In this document: positions 26,139 to 35,662 of the stretch, piece by piece
Position numbering within the stretch: position 1 is the first letter of the stretch
Layout: every line of letters starts with the position of its first letter
Assembly: GCA_021378565.1 (NCBI GenBank)
Contig: JAACJU010000009.1
Location: 29,785 to 93,784, forward strand
Reading direction: 5' to 3'
DNA: 64,000 nucleotides
Origin: Arcobacter sp. LC1
GTDB taxonomy: Bacteria; Campylobacterota; Campylobacteria; Campylobacterales; Arcobacteraceae
Notes under the pieces: generated by a model
What the model was told of the DNA's origin: nothing
Databases searched by the model: none
Seen by the model: only the letters and a program-made list of their open reading frames with translations
Position numbers and translations under genes: made by a program

Positions 26139-27360
26139 TGGATGTACTGGCCTTTCAGGGCTAGGGCAAAAGCAAACACCAAAAACTGATTCTAGCCTAG
26201 AAGTAGTTAAAACAAGTTCCATAAAAGCTTTAAGCGACATGACATCTGTCGCACTTGAATGGAAAAAAGTAACTGATAGTAGAATAAAAGGCTATAATAT
26301 TTATCGTTCTAATTTTATAAAAAGTGGACAAAAATTACACCTATTAGAATACATACCAAATAGATATAGTGCACATTTTGTGGATACAAATTTAACTCCA
26401 AATACAAAATTTTTATATGCAATTTCTTCAGTCTCAAAACGAGGTTTTCAATCAAAACTTACTAGAGCCATAGCTGTTACTACAACTGCTCCACTTATAC
26501 CTGTAAGTTTTGTTCAAGCAATAAGCAATCTTCCAGGAGAAATAAAAATTCTTTGGAGACCTTATCCAAACCCTAGCATAAAGTATTATTCAATCCAAAG
26601 AAAAAATCCTTCAAAAGCTGGATGGGATAATTTAGAAACAATACAAAATAGATTGAGTGTCGAATATATTGATAAAGGGCTTGATAATGATGCAGTTTAT
26701 ATGTATAGAGTAATTGCTTATACATTTAACGGTATTGCAAGTTTGCCAAGTGAAATAGTAAAAGCTCAAACTAAACCTTTGCCACAAGGTGTAAATAACT
26801 TAAAAGCAACAATTAATCAAGCAAGAAGAATCACCCTAACTTGGAAACCATCAAATACAAGTGATGTAGTTAAATACAAAATTTATTCAAGTGATGAATC
26901 AGATGGTTCTTTTTCACCGATTGCTACTGTTCCAAGCTCACAGTTAAAATATACAAATCCTGTAAATAAAAATGGTAAAGTTATGTTTTACAAAATTGCT
27001 TCAGTTGATAAAGATAAACTTGAAACTGCCTTAGATATGCATTCAATAATGGGGCATACTTTGCCAAGACCTGCTAAACCTATTGTAACTCTAGCACAAA
27101 TCCAAGGACAAAAAGCTATCATACATTGGAAAGCTGGGGACAAAAGAACAGTTTCTTATATCGTTCATAAAGTAATTCAAGAAAGTATGTTTAACACAAA
27201 AACGCTAAATTATAGAAATGTCAAAAGAACTAGTTTTGTTGATAAAGATATAGTAAGAGGTATAAAGTATAAATATATTCTTCAAGCTGTAGATAAAAAT
27301 GGAATTTTATCAGCTAGAACTTCAGCGGCTACTTTGGTTTTACCAACATTAAAAAAATAG
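26086..27360 (+). CDS. flpA: Fibronectin type III lipoprotein FlpA
   Basis: A 424-residue outer-surface lipoprotein: signal peptide with lipobox VSGC (Cys20), then three to four fibronectin type III repeats (about 50-135, 140-230, 235-325 and 330-420), recognised from the repeated W-K-x-x...Y-x-I/V...Y-x-Y pattern such as ALEWKKVTDSRIKGYNIYRS and ILWRPYPNPSIKYYSIQR. C. jejuni FlpA binds host fibronectin and promotes adherence. AAGGACG ribosome site lies inside rluD, whose end overlaps the gene by 53 bases. Synteny supports the name. Confidence 0.88.
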   Translation: MKKSIQILSLIILIIFVSGCTGLSGLGQKQTPKTDSSLEVVKTSSIKALSDMTSVALEWKKVTDSRIKGYNIYRSNFIKSGQKLHLLEYIPNRYSAHFVDTNLTPNTKFLYAISSVSKRGFQSKLTRAIAVTTTAPLIPVSFVQAISNLPGEIKILWRPYPNPSIKYYSIQRKNPSKAGWDNLETIQNRLSVEYIDKGLDNDAVYMYRVIAYTFNGIASLPSEIVKAQTKPLPQGVNNLKATINQARRITLTWKPSNTSDVVKYKIYSSDESDGSFSPIATVPSSQLKYTNPVNKNGKVMFYKIASVDKDKLETALDMHSIMGHTLPRPAKPIVTLAQIQGQKAIIHWKAGDKRTVSYIVHKVIQESMFNTKTLNYRNVKRTSFVDKDIVRGIKYKYILQAVDKNGILSARTSAATLVLPTLKK

Positions 27361-27375
27361 TCATTAAGCTAGTCC

Positions 27376-28566
27376 GTGCCACATATTTTACTTAAAGATT
27401 GCTTTTTAGCTAGTCCTTGCCAAAGCGAGGGCTTTGATTTTAAAAATGTTTTTAAACTTCAAACTAAATACAAAACTGAGCATAAAGCTGAATATAAAAT
27501 CTTAGTAAAAAAAGAAAAAGTTGAATTTTTGCTAAGTTTAAAGCAAAAAGATAAAGCTTGGCTGTTAAAATCTGATAAAACTACGAGAATTTCTCCGATT
27601 GAAATTATAAAAAATAGTATAAATGCTTATGCAAAATTAGCAAATTCAAAAATTTTATTCTCAAACACTCAAAATCTTGGTAAAGCAAAAGCTAGTAATG
27701 CTTATCATAAAGATATAAATTTTTTTTTAAATGATTTTAAGAATTTGACTAAAAATAAAAAAACTTTTTTAGAAATTGGCTTTGGAAGTGGAAGGCATCT
27801 TTTATACCTTGCAAAAAAAAATCCTAAAGATATTTTTATAGGACTTGAAATTCACAAACCTTCACTTGAGCAAGTACTGAGACAAATTCACTTACAAGAT
27901 TTAAAAAATATTTATTTATTAGATTATGATGCTAGAATTTTTTTAGAATTTTTAAATTCAAATTCTTTAGAAAAAATCTTTGTGCATTTTCCTGTGCCTT
28001 GGGATAAAAAACCCCATAGAAGAGTTTTTTCAAAAGAATTTATAAATCAATCCTTAAGAGTACTTTCATTAAATTCTTCGCTTGAACTTAGAACTGATAG
28101 CAGAAAATATTTTGATTTTTGCCTTGGGCTAACAACAAATCTGAATAAGGCTACAATACAAATTGATATAAACAAAGAACTTGAAATTAGCTCAAAATAT
28201 GAAGACAGATGGAAAAAACAAGAGAAAAATATTTATGATATTAAACTTTACTCACAAAAAATTAGTAAAGAATTAGAACTTTTTGATGAATTTTCCTTTG
28301 AGTGTGAGTATAATTTCGCTAAAATTATAAATCAAGAATATAAAAGTGCTTTTGTTTATGCAAAATATTTTGTTCATTTTGAAAAAATTTACATTTTTTC
28401 AAAGACAAGTGGATTAATTTTACTGAGTTTTGGAGATTTCTCTAAACCTTTAAGCAAATATTTGATTTTTGAGAATAATAAATGTCGATATTTTCAGGGT
28501 AAGCCTTTGGCATCTTTGGCAAATATTGAGGCACATAAAAAAATAAAAGAGTTATTAAGCGCATGA
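27376..28566 (+). CDS. trmB: tRNA (guanine-N7-)-methyltransferase TrmB
   Basis: Forms m7G46 in tRNA using S-adenosylmethionine. The 396 residues are longer than the usual 210-240 because of extra N- and C-terminal parts typical of Campylobacter. The SAM-binding motif FLEIGFGSGRHLLYLA is near residue 136, with IGLEIHKPSLEQ after it and the substrate motif HFPVPWDKKPHRRVFS near 210. The predicted start is GTG at 27376, without a good ribosome site; a near-repeat of GCTAGTCCGTGCCA at 27409 makes the exact start uncertain. Overlaps ftsE by four bases. Confidence 0.9.
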   Translation: MPHILLKDCFLASPCQSEGFDFKNVFKLQTKYKTEHKAEYKILVKKEKVEFLLSLKQKDKAWLLKSDKTTRISPIEIIKNSINAYAKLANSKILFSNTQNLGKAKASNAYHKDINFFLNDFKNLTKNKKTFLEIGFGSGRHLLYLAKKNPKDIFIGLEIHKPSLEQVLRQIHLQDLKNIYLLDYDARIFLEFLNSNSLEKIFVHFPVPWDKKPHRRVFSKEFINQSLRVLSLNSSLELRTDSRKYFDFCLGLTTNLNKATIQIDINKELEISSKYEDRWKKQEKNIYDIKLYSQKISKELELFDEFSFECEYNFAKIINQEYKSAFVYAKYFVHFEKIYIFSKTSGLILLSFGDFSKPLSKYLIFENNKCRYFQGKPLASLANIEAHKKIKELLSA

Positions 28567-29225
28567 TTGAAGCAAAAGATATATACCTAACTTATGATAA
28601 AAGTCACTTTATTATCAAAAAAGCAAATTTTAAAATTAGAAATAAAGAATTTATTTTTATAGCTGGAAAAAGTGGTAGTGGCAAATCGACACTTATAAAA
28701 TCCCTTTATGGGCAAATTCCTTTAAAGTATGGTTCTTTGAGAGTTTGTGAAAGTGAGCTTTTTAAGGTAAAGCAAAAACAACTTAGAAATTTAAGACAAG
28801 ATATTGGCATAATTTTCCAAGATTATAAATTAATCAAAAAATTCAATATTGAAGAGAATATTTTATTGCCTTTAAAAATAAATGGATATTCAGCTGATGT
28901 TTCAGCTCAACAAGTTAAAAACTTACTTAGCCATGTAAACTTGATGGATAAGGCTAAATATTATCCTGACCAATTAAGTGGAGGAGAACAGCAAAGAGTA
29001 GCAGTTGCTAGAGCCTTAGCACATAATCCAAGATTAATAATAGCTGATGAACCTACTGGAAACCTAGATGATTACTCAGCTGAAGTTGTTTGGAGTTTAT
29101 TAAAAGGTGCAAATGAGCAACTTGGGATTACTGTTGTTGTCGTAACCCATAGAGTGCCTAAAAATTTTGGTATAAATTTTAGGCAATTGGCTATACAAAA
29201 TGGTGTGGTTTATGAAGTCTTTTAG
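28563..29225 (+). CDS. ftsE: Cell division ATPase FtsE
   Basis: ABC ATPase of the FtsEX complex that drives peptidoglycan hydrolase activation at the septum. 220 residues with Walker [10 protein letters not shown] (35-43), Q-loop IIFQDYKLI, signature [16 protein letters not shown] and Walker [16 protein letters not shown] overlaps the trmB stop; ftsX overlaps the 3' end. Confidence 0.94.
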   Translation: MIEAKDIYLTYDKSHFIIKKANFKIRNKEFIFIAGKSGSGKSTLIKSLYGQIPLKYGSLRVCESELFKVKQKQLRNLRQDIGIIFQDYKLIKKFNIEENILLPLKINGYSADVSAQQVKNLLSHVNLMDKAKYYPDQLSGGEQQRVAVARALAHNPRLIIADEPTGNLDDYSAEVVWSLLKGANEQLGITVVVVTHRVPKNFGINFRQLAIQNGVVYEVF

Positions 29226-30030
29226 TAATTTCTTATCTTTTTTTGTACCTTTAGTTTTAATGCTTATTGCATTTAGTATTTTTTTAGTTTCATCAAACTT
29301 ACTAAAAGAGTATAAGCAAAGTATTTCAAATGATTATTCTATTTTCTTAGTAGCAAATACCCCTATTTTAAAAAATAACTTTGAATCTTTTAGTGATATA
29401 AAAGTAAAAAAAATAGATGAGATTAAGAGAAAAAAAATTATTTCAAGTATGAAAGAATCTTTATCTGGTGATGCAATTACCTTACTTAAGCAAAAATTGC
29501 CTTATTTTTATAAATTATATTTAGAACGTTTTCCAACTACAAATGAGTTGATAAGTATAAAACAAGAAATTTTAAAAAATAAAAATATAAGAAAAATAGA
29601 GATTTTTAGTAAAAATCACGACCAAGTTTATGAACTTTTTTCTTTAGTGCAAAAGATTACTATCATACTTTTTGTACTTTTGGCAATTTTTGCAATTTTG
29701 CTCTTAAGTAAGCAAATCAGGATTTGGCTTTATGCACATGCTGAGAAAATATCTATTATGAAACTTCATGGTGCTTCTACGATTTATAGTGCGTCAACGT
29801 TAATAAAAGATGCACTAAATGCAGCTTTTTTTTCTTGTATTTTTGCTTGTATTGCATTGTTTCTTATCTCACAAAATATAAGTGAAATCTTGCCCTATTC
29901 TTTACACGGTTTTACTTTCCACCTTAGTTTGAAATTTGATTTCCTAGCAATATTCGCTCTAGCTTTTGTAATATCAATCTCTAGTATTTTTAGCGTTTTA
30001 TTTTTTTATAGTATTTCAAAAGATGTCTAG
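29212..30030 (+). CDS. ftsX: Cell division protein FtsX
   Basis: Permease-like partner of FtsE. From ATG 29212 (an ATG at 29200 would add four residues) about 272 residues: one N-terminal membrane helix, a periplasmic domain of about 120 residues and three C-terminal helices, with the KLHGAS motif just before the third, as in FtsX. Overlaps ftsE by 14 bases and the envC-like gene by eight. Confidence 0.9.
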   Translation: MKSFSNFLSFFVPLVLMLIAFSIFLVSSNLLKEYKQSISNDYSIFLVANTPILKNNFESFSDIKVKKIDEIKRKKIISSMKESLSGDAITLLKQKLPYFYKLYLERFPTTNELISIKQEILKNKNIRKIEIFSKNHDQVYELFSLVQKITIILFVLLAIFAILLLSKQIRIWLYAHAEKISIMKLHGASTIYSASTLIKDALNAAFFSCIFACIALFLISQNISEILPYSLHGFTFHLSLKFDFLAIFALAFVISISSIFSVLFFYSISKDV

Positions 30031-31318
30031 AGCAATATTATTCCCCCTGATTATTTTTGCTTTATTAATTAGCAATTTGCATGGTACTTCAATAGAGCAA
30101 AAAATAAAACACAACAAAAGTCAACTTCTTACAAATAAAAATAATGCCAAATTAACAAATTATAAACTAAAGATTCTAGTAAAGCAAATAAAAATAGAAT
30201 CAAAAGAATTAAGTAAATTAGAATCAGATATTAAATCTTTAAATAAAAAAATTAATAATAAAAAATCTGAGCTAAGCAGTGCAAAAAACAATCTACAAAA
30301 CTTAGAAAACAACTCGAAAAAACTTTTAAAAGAAAAAAAAACAAGTGAAGAAAAAATAATAAACACTATAATTGATAATTTTTCTTCTTCAGTTGGACTA
30401 AATTTTGGACAAGATAGCTCAGAAAAAGCTATCATTGATTCACAAATCTATAGACTACTTCTCAATAATTCTAAAGATAATATCATAAGATTAAATAGCA
30501 ATTACATGCAGTTATCACAAAATCAATCCGATAGTCAAGCACACATTTCGAAGATAAAAATATATATTACAAAAAGAGAAGCAGAAAAAGAAAAACTTCA
30601 TAGACTTATGAAAATGCAGAAAAGAGTAGTTTATTCTTTTAGACAAAAGCACAGAGCCTATCAAAGTCAACTCAAAAAAACACTTAAAAAACAAGATTCA
30701 TTGTCTAGCTTATTAGGCAAATTAAAAATACTGAAAAAAGCAAGAGAAGACAAGGCAAAAAGAAGACAAAAAGAAAGAGAAGAAAGAATAAAAGCTCTTT
30801 TAATGCAAAAAGGTGGTACAAAACAAGATTCTTCTAGCTTAAAAAATATGCAAAGTCATTTTGTGAAAAATATCAATTTTGATGTTCGTATGCTTGGCTC
30901 TTCAATAACAGGTATAAAAGTAGCTACGTATAGAGGTAAAAAAACAATTCCACCCTTAAAACATTTTACTATAACCAAAAAATTTGGAAAATATTTTGAT
31001 CCTGTATATAAAATAAAATTATTTAATGACTCTATCATTTTAAAACCTAAAAGCTCTAAAGCAAAAGTTTACGCGGTCTTAAGTGGTAAAATTGTTTATG
31101 CTAAAAAAAATACAAGTATGTTTGACAATATTGTTATAATAGAACATGCACATGGTTTACATACAATTTATTCACATCTTGATGAAATTTCACCACGCTT
31201 AAAAGTAGGACGTTGGGTACCAAAAGGATATGTAGTTGGAAGAGTTGATGATGTATTAAACTTCCAAGTTATTAAAAACAATGATTATATAAATCCCAAA
31301 GAGTTATTTTCTAAATAG
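30023..31318 (+). CDS. EnvC-like murein hydrolase activator
   Basis: A 431-residue periplasmic protein: signal peptide (about 1-21), a long coiled coil (about 25-270) and a C-terminal LytM/M23 domain (about 310-431). In the LytM domain the first zinc motif H-x-x-x-D is replaced by LFNDSIIL and the final H-x-H by LNFQV, although HAHGLHTIYSHLDEI is kept. Such degeneration is typical of EnvC and NlpD, which activate amidases without cutting peptidoglycan themselves. Its place after ftsEX supports the EnvC role. Confidence 0.87.
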   Translation: MSRAILFPLIIFALLISNLHGTSIEQKIKHNKSQLLTNKNNAKLTNYKLKILVKQIKIESKELSKLESDIKSLNKKINNKKSELSSAKNNLQNLENNSKKLLKEKKTSEEKIINTIIDNFSSSVGLNFGQDSSEKAIIDSQIYRLLLNNSKDNIIRLNSNYMQLSQNQSDSQAHISKIKIYITKREAEKEKLHRLMKMQKRVVYSFRQKHRAYQSQLKKTLKKQDSLSSLLGKLKILKKAREDKAKRRQKEREERIKALLMQKGGTKQDSSSLKNMQSHFVKNINFDVRMLGSSITGIKVATYRGKKTIPPLKHFTITKKFGKYFDPVYKIKLFNDSIILKPKSSKAKVYAVLSGKIVYAKKNTSMFDNIVIIEHAHGLHTIYSHLDEISPRLKVGRWVPKGYVVGRVDDVLNFQVIKNNDYINPKELFSK

Positions 31319-31388
31319 CTTTAAAAAATAGTTCTGCAATTGTGATGATTTTATTTTAAAAGAGTTTAAATTTTAAAAAAGGACAAGT

Positions 31389-32009
31389 TTGATATTTTCG
31401 CTTATTAAAGGAATTTTATTAGGATTTGGGGCTGCTGTGCCTCCTGGCGCTGTAAATGTTTTGATACTAAACACTGCTTTGAAAAGTTATAGGTTAGCTT
31501 TTTTTGTAGGGCTTGGGGCTTTAAGTATTGATTTGCTTTTTCTTTGTTTAGTTTTACTTGGATTTGAAAATATTTTTGGATATTTTTGGATAAAAACTCC
31601 ACTTTCTATTTTTGGCTCTTTATTTCTTTTATTTATTGCTTTGCAAATATTTAAAAATAGAAACGAAGAAATCTCACAAAAAAAAGTTAAAAATAAAAGT
31701 GCCTTTAAAGCTTATCTAAGTGGTTTAAGTATGAATTTTTTAAATCCCTATGTTTTGGCTTTTTGGATAAGTGTTGCATCTTATGCAAGTTCTTCAAATA
31801 ATAATATTTTTATTGTAATTCTTGGAACATTTTTAGCTGTACTTGCTTGGATTATTTTCTTCCCTTATTTGATACACAAAACTAAGAGTAATTTTTCTGT
31901 AAAAACTTTTAAATTAATAGCCTTTGGAACTTCTTTTTTGATGCTTTGTTTTGGACTTATTTTACTTTTTAGAACTATTATTTTATTTGCTCATCATTTT
32001 AATTTTTGA
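31389..32009 (+). CDS. LysE-family amino acid exporter
   Basis: A 206-residue inner-membrane protein with six hydrophobic segments. The N-terminal GFGAAVPPGAVNVLILNTAL matches the G-x-x-x-x-PGP/PPG-x-x signature of LysE/RhtB exporters, and NFLNPYVLAFWISVA is the second conserved motif. Substrate not deducible. Start TTG at 31389 behind AAAGGACAAG; no in-frame ATG is better placed. Separate from the upstream cell-division operon by 70 bases. Confidence 0.82.
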   Translation: MIFSLIKGILLGFGAAVPPGAVNVLILNTALKSYRLAFFVGLGALSIDLLFLCLVLLGFENIFGYFWIKTPLSIFGSLFLLFIALQIFKNRNEEISQKKVKNKSAFKAYLSGLSMNFLNPYVLAFWISVASYASSSNNNIFIVILGTFLAVLAWIIFFPYLIHKTKSNFSVKTFKLIAFGTSFLMLCFGLILLFRTIILFAHHFNF

Positions 32010-32309
32010 TTTTTTTCTAAGTGCTAGCTAAAAGTTTTAAAATTTATTTAGTATTTAGTGCCTATTAAATGATTATTTTATAATTAACTTGACCTACCAT
32101 AAAATTTCATTTTTACTTTAAAATCAAATTTTCAAAGTAACTTTCTTATAATTTTTTGAATATTGATTTTTAAAAAAATAAGCTCTTTTTATTTAAGTTC
32201 TTCTTCGACACAATTAACGATTAGTTAATGATATATTAATATATAGACAATGATTATTTTTTATAAATATCATTAAACTATAAAAAAAGAGTGAAAACAA
32301 GGGGAAAAC
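32010..32309 (+). other. Regulatory spacer upstream of nosZ
   Basis: Three hundred AT-rich bases with no coding frame of note. It holds the palindrome at 32214-32228 and the probable nosZ promoter. GGGGA at 32300-32304 is the nosZ ribosome site. Confidence 0.6.
32214..32228 (+). promoter_or_regulatory. CRP/FNR-family (NssR-like) binding site for the nos operon
   Basis: TTAACGATTAGTTAA, a TTAAC-N5-GTTAA palindrome. This is the pattern of the box bound by NssR, the CRP/FNR-family nitrosative-stress regulator of C. jejuni. Its centre (32221) is 89 bases before nosZ; with a start of transcription near 32262 it would sit at about -41.5, the class II activator position, with GATTAT (32252-32257) as -10. 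The regulator is not in the window. Confidence 0.65.
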
Positions 32310-34889
32310 ATGTTAATTAGATTATTTAGTTTAGTTTTATTACTATGTAGCATTCAAGCTTCTGCAAATGAACTACAAAGTATTATGAAAAAACGTAACT
32401 TAAGCGAAAAAGATATTATAGCTGCTGCTAAAACGTATCAGCCATCAGGAAGAAAAGACAAATATATCGTTTTTGATTCGGGCGGTCAATCAGGACAAGT
32501 ATTAGTAATTGGAGTTCCTTCAATGAGAATCCTAAAGGTGATTGGTGTATTTACACCTGAGCCATGGCAAGGATATGGATTTGATGATGGTTCTAAAGCT
32601 ATTTTAGCTGAAGGTGATGTTGATGGTAAAAAGTTAACTTGGGGAGATTCTCACCATCCAGCTTTATCTGAAAGTAATGGTGAATATGATGGTAAATACC
32701 TTTTTATAAATGACAAGGCAAATGCTAGAATAGCTGTTATTAGTTTAAGAGATTTTGAGACTAAGCAAATAGTAGTTAATCCAATTTTAAAAAGTAATCA
32801 CGGTGGTACTTTTGTTACTCCAAATACTGAGTATATAGTAGAAGCGTCACAATACGCTACTCCTTTAAAAAATGATCATTATGTTCCTCTTAGCCAATTT
32901 AGAGAACAATACAGAGGTGGTGTTACATTTTGGAAGTTTGATAAGAAAAAAGGTAGAGTTGATAAAAAACAATCATTTACTTTAGAATTACCACCATATG
33001 ATCAAGATTTGAGTGATATGGGTAAAGGTATAAGTTATGGTTGGGGATTTACTAACTCTTTTAATACTGAAATGTATACAGGTGGAATAGGAATAGGACG
33101 TGCTCCAAACGAAGCTGGTATGAGTAGAAATGATACTGACTTTATGCATGTTTATAACTGGAAATTATTGGCAAAATTAGCAAAAAATCCTAAAAATGTA
33201 AAAATCATAAATGGTGCTAAGGTAATACCAATGAGTGTAGCTATCAAACATCATGCGTTATTTTTAATACCTGAACCAAAATCACCTCATGGTGTAAATG
33301 TGGATAAAACAGGTAGATATATTATAGTTGCGGGTAAACTAGATACTCATGCATCTGTATTTGATTTTACAAAAATTAAAAAACTAATAGACCATAAAGA
33401 GTATGCTGGTAAAGATTCTTTTGGAATTCCAATTCTTAGTATGAAAAAATCTCTTCATGGGCAATTACAATTAGGACTTGGGCCATTACATACAGTATTT
33501 AGTAATAAAAAAGGTATAGTTTATACTTCTTTATTCATTGATTCTGCTATCGTAAAATGGGATTATATTAATTTAAAAGTATTAGATAAAATAGCAGTAA
33601 ATTACAATATTGGACATTTAGTAGCTATGGAAGGTGATAGTACAGATCCACAAGGTGAATATATTATCTCTTTAAATAAACTAGCTTTAGATAGATTTAA
33701 TGAAGTAGGACCTTTGCATCCACAAAATCATCAACTAATAGACATTAGAGGTAAAAAAATGCAATTGTTGTATGATTTACCGATTCCACTTGGTGAACCA
33801 CATAATGCAGTATCTATTAGAAGTAGCAAATTACACCCTATTCCTAGATATAAAGTAGGAACTAATAGTAGAAAAGAAAGAATGAGTCATGGTAGAACAC
33901 TAGCTGGACAAGAAAGAATAGTTAGACATGGTAAACACGTAACTGTTTATGGTACTGTTGTAAGATCACATATTAATCCTGAAAGAATTAATGTAAATTT
34001 AGGCGATGATGTTACTATTTATCTTACAAGTTTAGAAAGAGCTGAAGATGAAACTCATGGTTTTGCGATTGATAGATATAATATTCAAGCTTCAATAGAA
34101 CCAGGGAAAACAGTTAGAGTTAGCTTCAAAGCAGACAGAGAAGGTGTTTATCCATATTATTGTACAGAATTTTGTTCTGCTTTGCACTTAGAAATGATGG
34201 GTTATTTATTAGTTAAAGATCCTCATAAACATTATAAAACTATAGTTGGTAAAAAAGTTACAGCTTCTACTGCAACTTTATTAAAAGAATATAGAAAAGC
34301 GGTTAAAGGTAACAAAGCTACTGATGCTATTATTCAAAGTGTAGTTAAATTTTTAAGTGATAATAACTATAAAAAATATTCTGAAGTAACTAGTTTAGTT
34401 AATGATGCACTAGCTCAGTATAAAAAAATTCCAGCTATCAAGAAAAAAGCAGATGATGCTTTTAATGCCAAACATTATAACAAAGCAGTTTTATTGCAAG
34501 GTTATGTATGGCAATATTTAGTTAAAACAGCAACTCCAGGTTTAAGAGCTAAAGAATTATTAGTTGATAAATTAGCTACTAAAAAATCACCTTCTGCGTC
34601 AGCTGGAGAACAAGATTATGCTAAGTTTGGTTGTAATGGTTGTCATATAATTGGTAGAGTTAGTTCTGGTCCAAATTTATTAGGTGTTCTTAATAGACAT
34701 AAAAATGGAAAAGTTTGGGTTAAAAAATACATTATGAATCCTCAAAAATATTATAAACAACCTTATATAGGAGCATTGGTTCATTCATTTAATTTGAAAA
34801 TGCCAAATCAAGGTGTTGATTCTAAAAGTGCAGATGACATAATAAGCTATTTTAAATGGCTTGATGATAATGCGAAATTATATCAATGA
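32310..34889 (+). CDS. nosZ: Nitrous oxide reductase NosZ, clade II, with fused cytochrome c
   Basis: Reduces N2O to N2 in the periplasm. 859 residues, longer than canonical NosZ (about 640). It has a Sec-type signal (LVLLLCSIQASA) rather than a twin-arginine signal. The N-terminal beta-propeller carries CuZ ligands such as the HH in GDSHHPALSE (about 114). The cupredoxin domain has the CuA motif C618-x3-C622-S-x2-H626-x2-M629. A C-terminal monohaem cytochrome c domain has C775-N-G-C-H779 and a candidate axial Met in LKMPNQ (about 830). These are the marks of epsilonproteobacterial clade II enzymes. Its stop overlaps the nosB start. Confidence 0.96.
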   Translation: MLIRLFSLVLLLCSIQASANELQSIMKKRNLSEKDIIAAAKTYQPSGRKDKYIVFDSGGQSGQVLVIGVPSMRILKVIGVFTPEPWQGYGFDDGSKAILAEGDVDGKKLTWGDSHHPALSESNGEYDGKYLFINDKANARIAVISLRDFETKQIVVNPILKSNHGGTFVTPNTEYIVEASQYATPLKNDHYVPLSQFREQYRGGVTFWKFDKKKGRVDKKQSFTLELPPYDQDLSDMGKGISYGWGFTNSFNTEMYTGGIGIGRAPNEAGMSRNDTDFMHVYNWKLLAKLAKNPKNVKIINGAKVIPMSVAIKHHALFLIPEPKSPHGVNVDKTGRYIIVAGKLDTHASVFDFTKIKKLIDHKEYAGKDSFGIPILSMKKSLHGQLQLGLGPLHTVFSNKKGIVYTSLFIDSAIVKWDYINLKVLDKIAVNYNIGHLVAMEGDSTDPQGEYIISLNKLALDRFNEVGPLHPQNHQLIDIRGKKMQLLYDLPIPLGEPHNAVSIRSSKLHPIPRYKVGTNSRKERMSHGRTLAGQERIVRHGKHVTVYGTVVRSHINPERINVNLGDDVTIYLTSLERAEDETHGFAIDRYNIQASIEPGKTVRVSFKADREGVYPYYCTEFCSALHLEMMGYLLVKDPHKHYKTIVGKKVTASTATLLKEYRKAVKGNKATDAIIQSVVKFLSDNNYKKYSEVTSLVNDALAQYKKIPAIKKKADDAFNAKHYNKAVLLQGYVWQYLVKTATPGLRAKELLVDKLATKKSPSASAGEQDYAKFGCNGCHIIGRVSSGPNLLGVLNRHKNGKVWVKKYIMNPQKYYKQPYIGALVHSFNLKMPNQGVDSKSADDIISYFKWLDDNAKLYQ

Positions 34890-35662
34890 TTTCTAATCTG
34901 AATAAATCAAAATTATTTACAGCGGTAGCTGTAATAATTTTGATCGTAGCTTTTGTTTTTCCAGTAGTTACATTTGATGGAGTATTGTATGATGCATATA
35001 ACAAAAAAGGCACTAAAGTCTCACCTTATATGCAAAAGTTTTGGAAAATTTACCAAACTGGTAGATACCTTAGTCCTGATATTTTTAAAAGTGAAGATAA
35101 TTTACAATATTTAATAGATTCTTCCATGCCTATAAGTGTTCCTTCTGTACCTATTTGGTATGTTTCTCTTGATGCACCGCAATATCCTAGAGATATTTAT
35201 AAAGAAGGTGTTATAGTTTATATGCATTTTGATGGAGTTAGTGGAGAAGTTGAAGAGATGGATACACTAAATCACTATATTGGGATGAAATCTATGTGGA
35301 CAGGTGGTAATTTTGCAAAAACTGTTGCACCATATTTTTTATTATTTGTTATGTTAATAATGTTTTATTACATTATATATAATAAAAAATGTTTAAATTA
35401 TTTACTGTATATTCCTATTTGTATACCAATAATATATTTAGTCGTTTTTTCTTACACAATGTATTATTTTGGGCATGATTTAGTAGCCAAGAAGGCTTCT
35501 ATAACATTAGCACCTTTTACACCCACAATATTTGGTGAGGGCAAGGTGGCACAATTTTATACACATTCATACCCTGATATTGGTTTTTATTTACTATTAA
35601 TTATCTCTATTTTATCAATAATATCTATTTATTACAGAAGTAAACATTTTAGGTTAAAATAA
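34886..35662 (+). CDS. nosB: NosB-like membrane protein of clade II nos clusters
   Basis: A 258-residue membrane protein with an N-terminal helix (about 10-30), a periplasmic part of about 110 residues and three to four further helices (about 148-255). A membrane protein of this kind directly after nosZ is the usual arrangement in Wolinella-type clusters, where it is called NosB and is needed for N2O respiration; its mechanism is unknown. ATGA overlap with nosZ and a one-base overlap with nosD show tight coupling. Confidence 0.82.
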   Translation: MISNLNKSKLFTAVAVIILIVAFVFPVVTFDGVLYDAYNKKGTKVSPYMQKFWKIYQTGRYLSPDIFKSEDNLQYLIDSSMPISVPSVPIWYVSLDAPQYPRDIYKEGVIVYMHFDGVSGEVEEMDTLNHYIGMKSMWTGGNFAKTVAPYFLLFVMLIMFYYIIYNKKCLNYLLYIPICIPIIYLVVFSYTMYYFGHDLVAKKASITLAPFTPTIFGEGKVAQFYTHSYPDIGFYLLLIISILSIISIYYRSKHFRLK

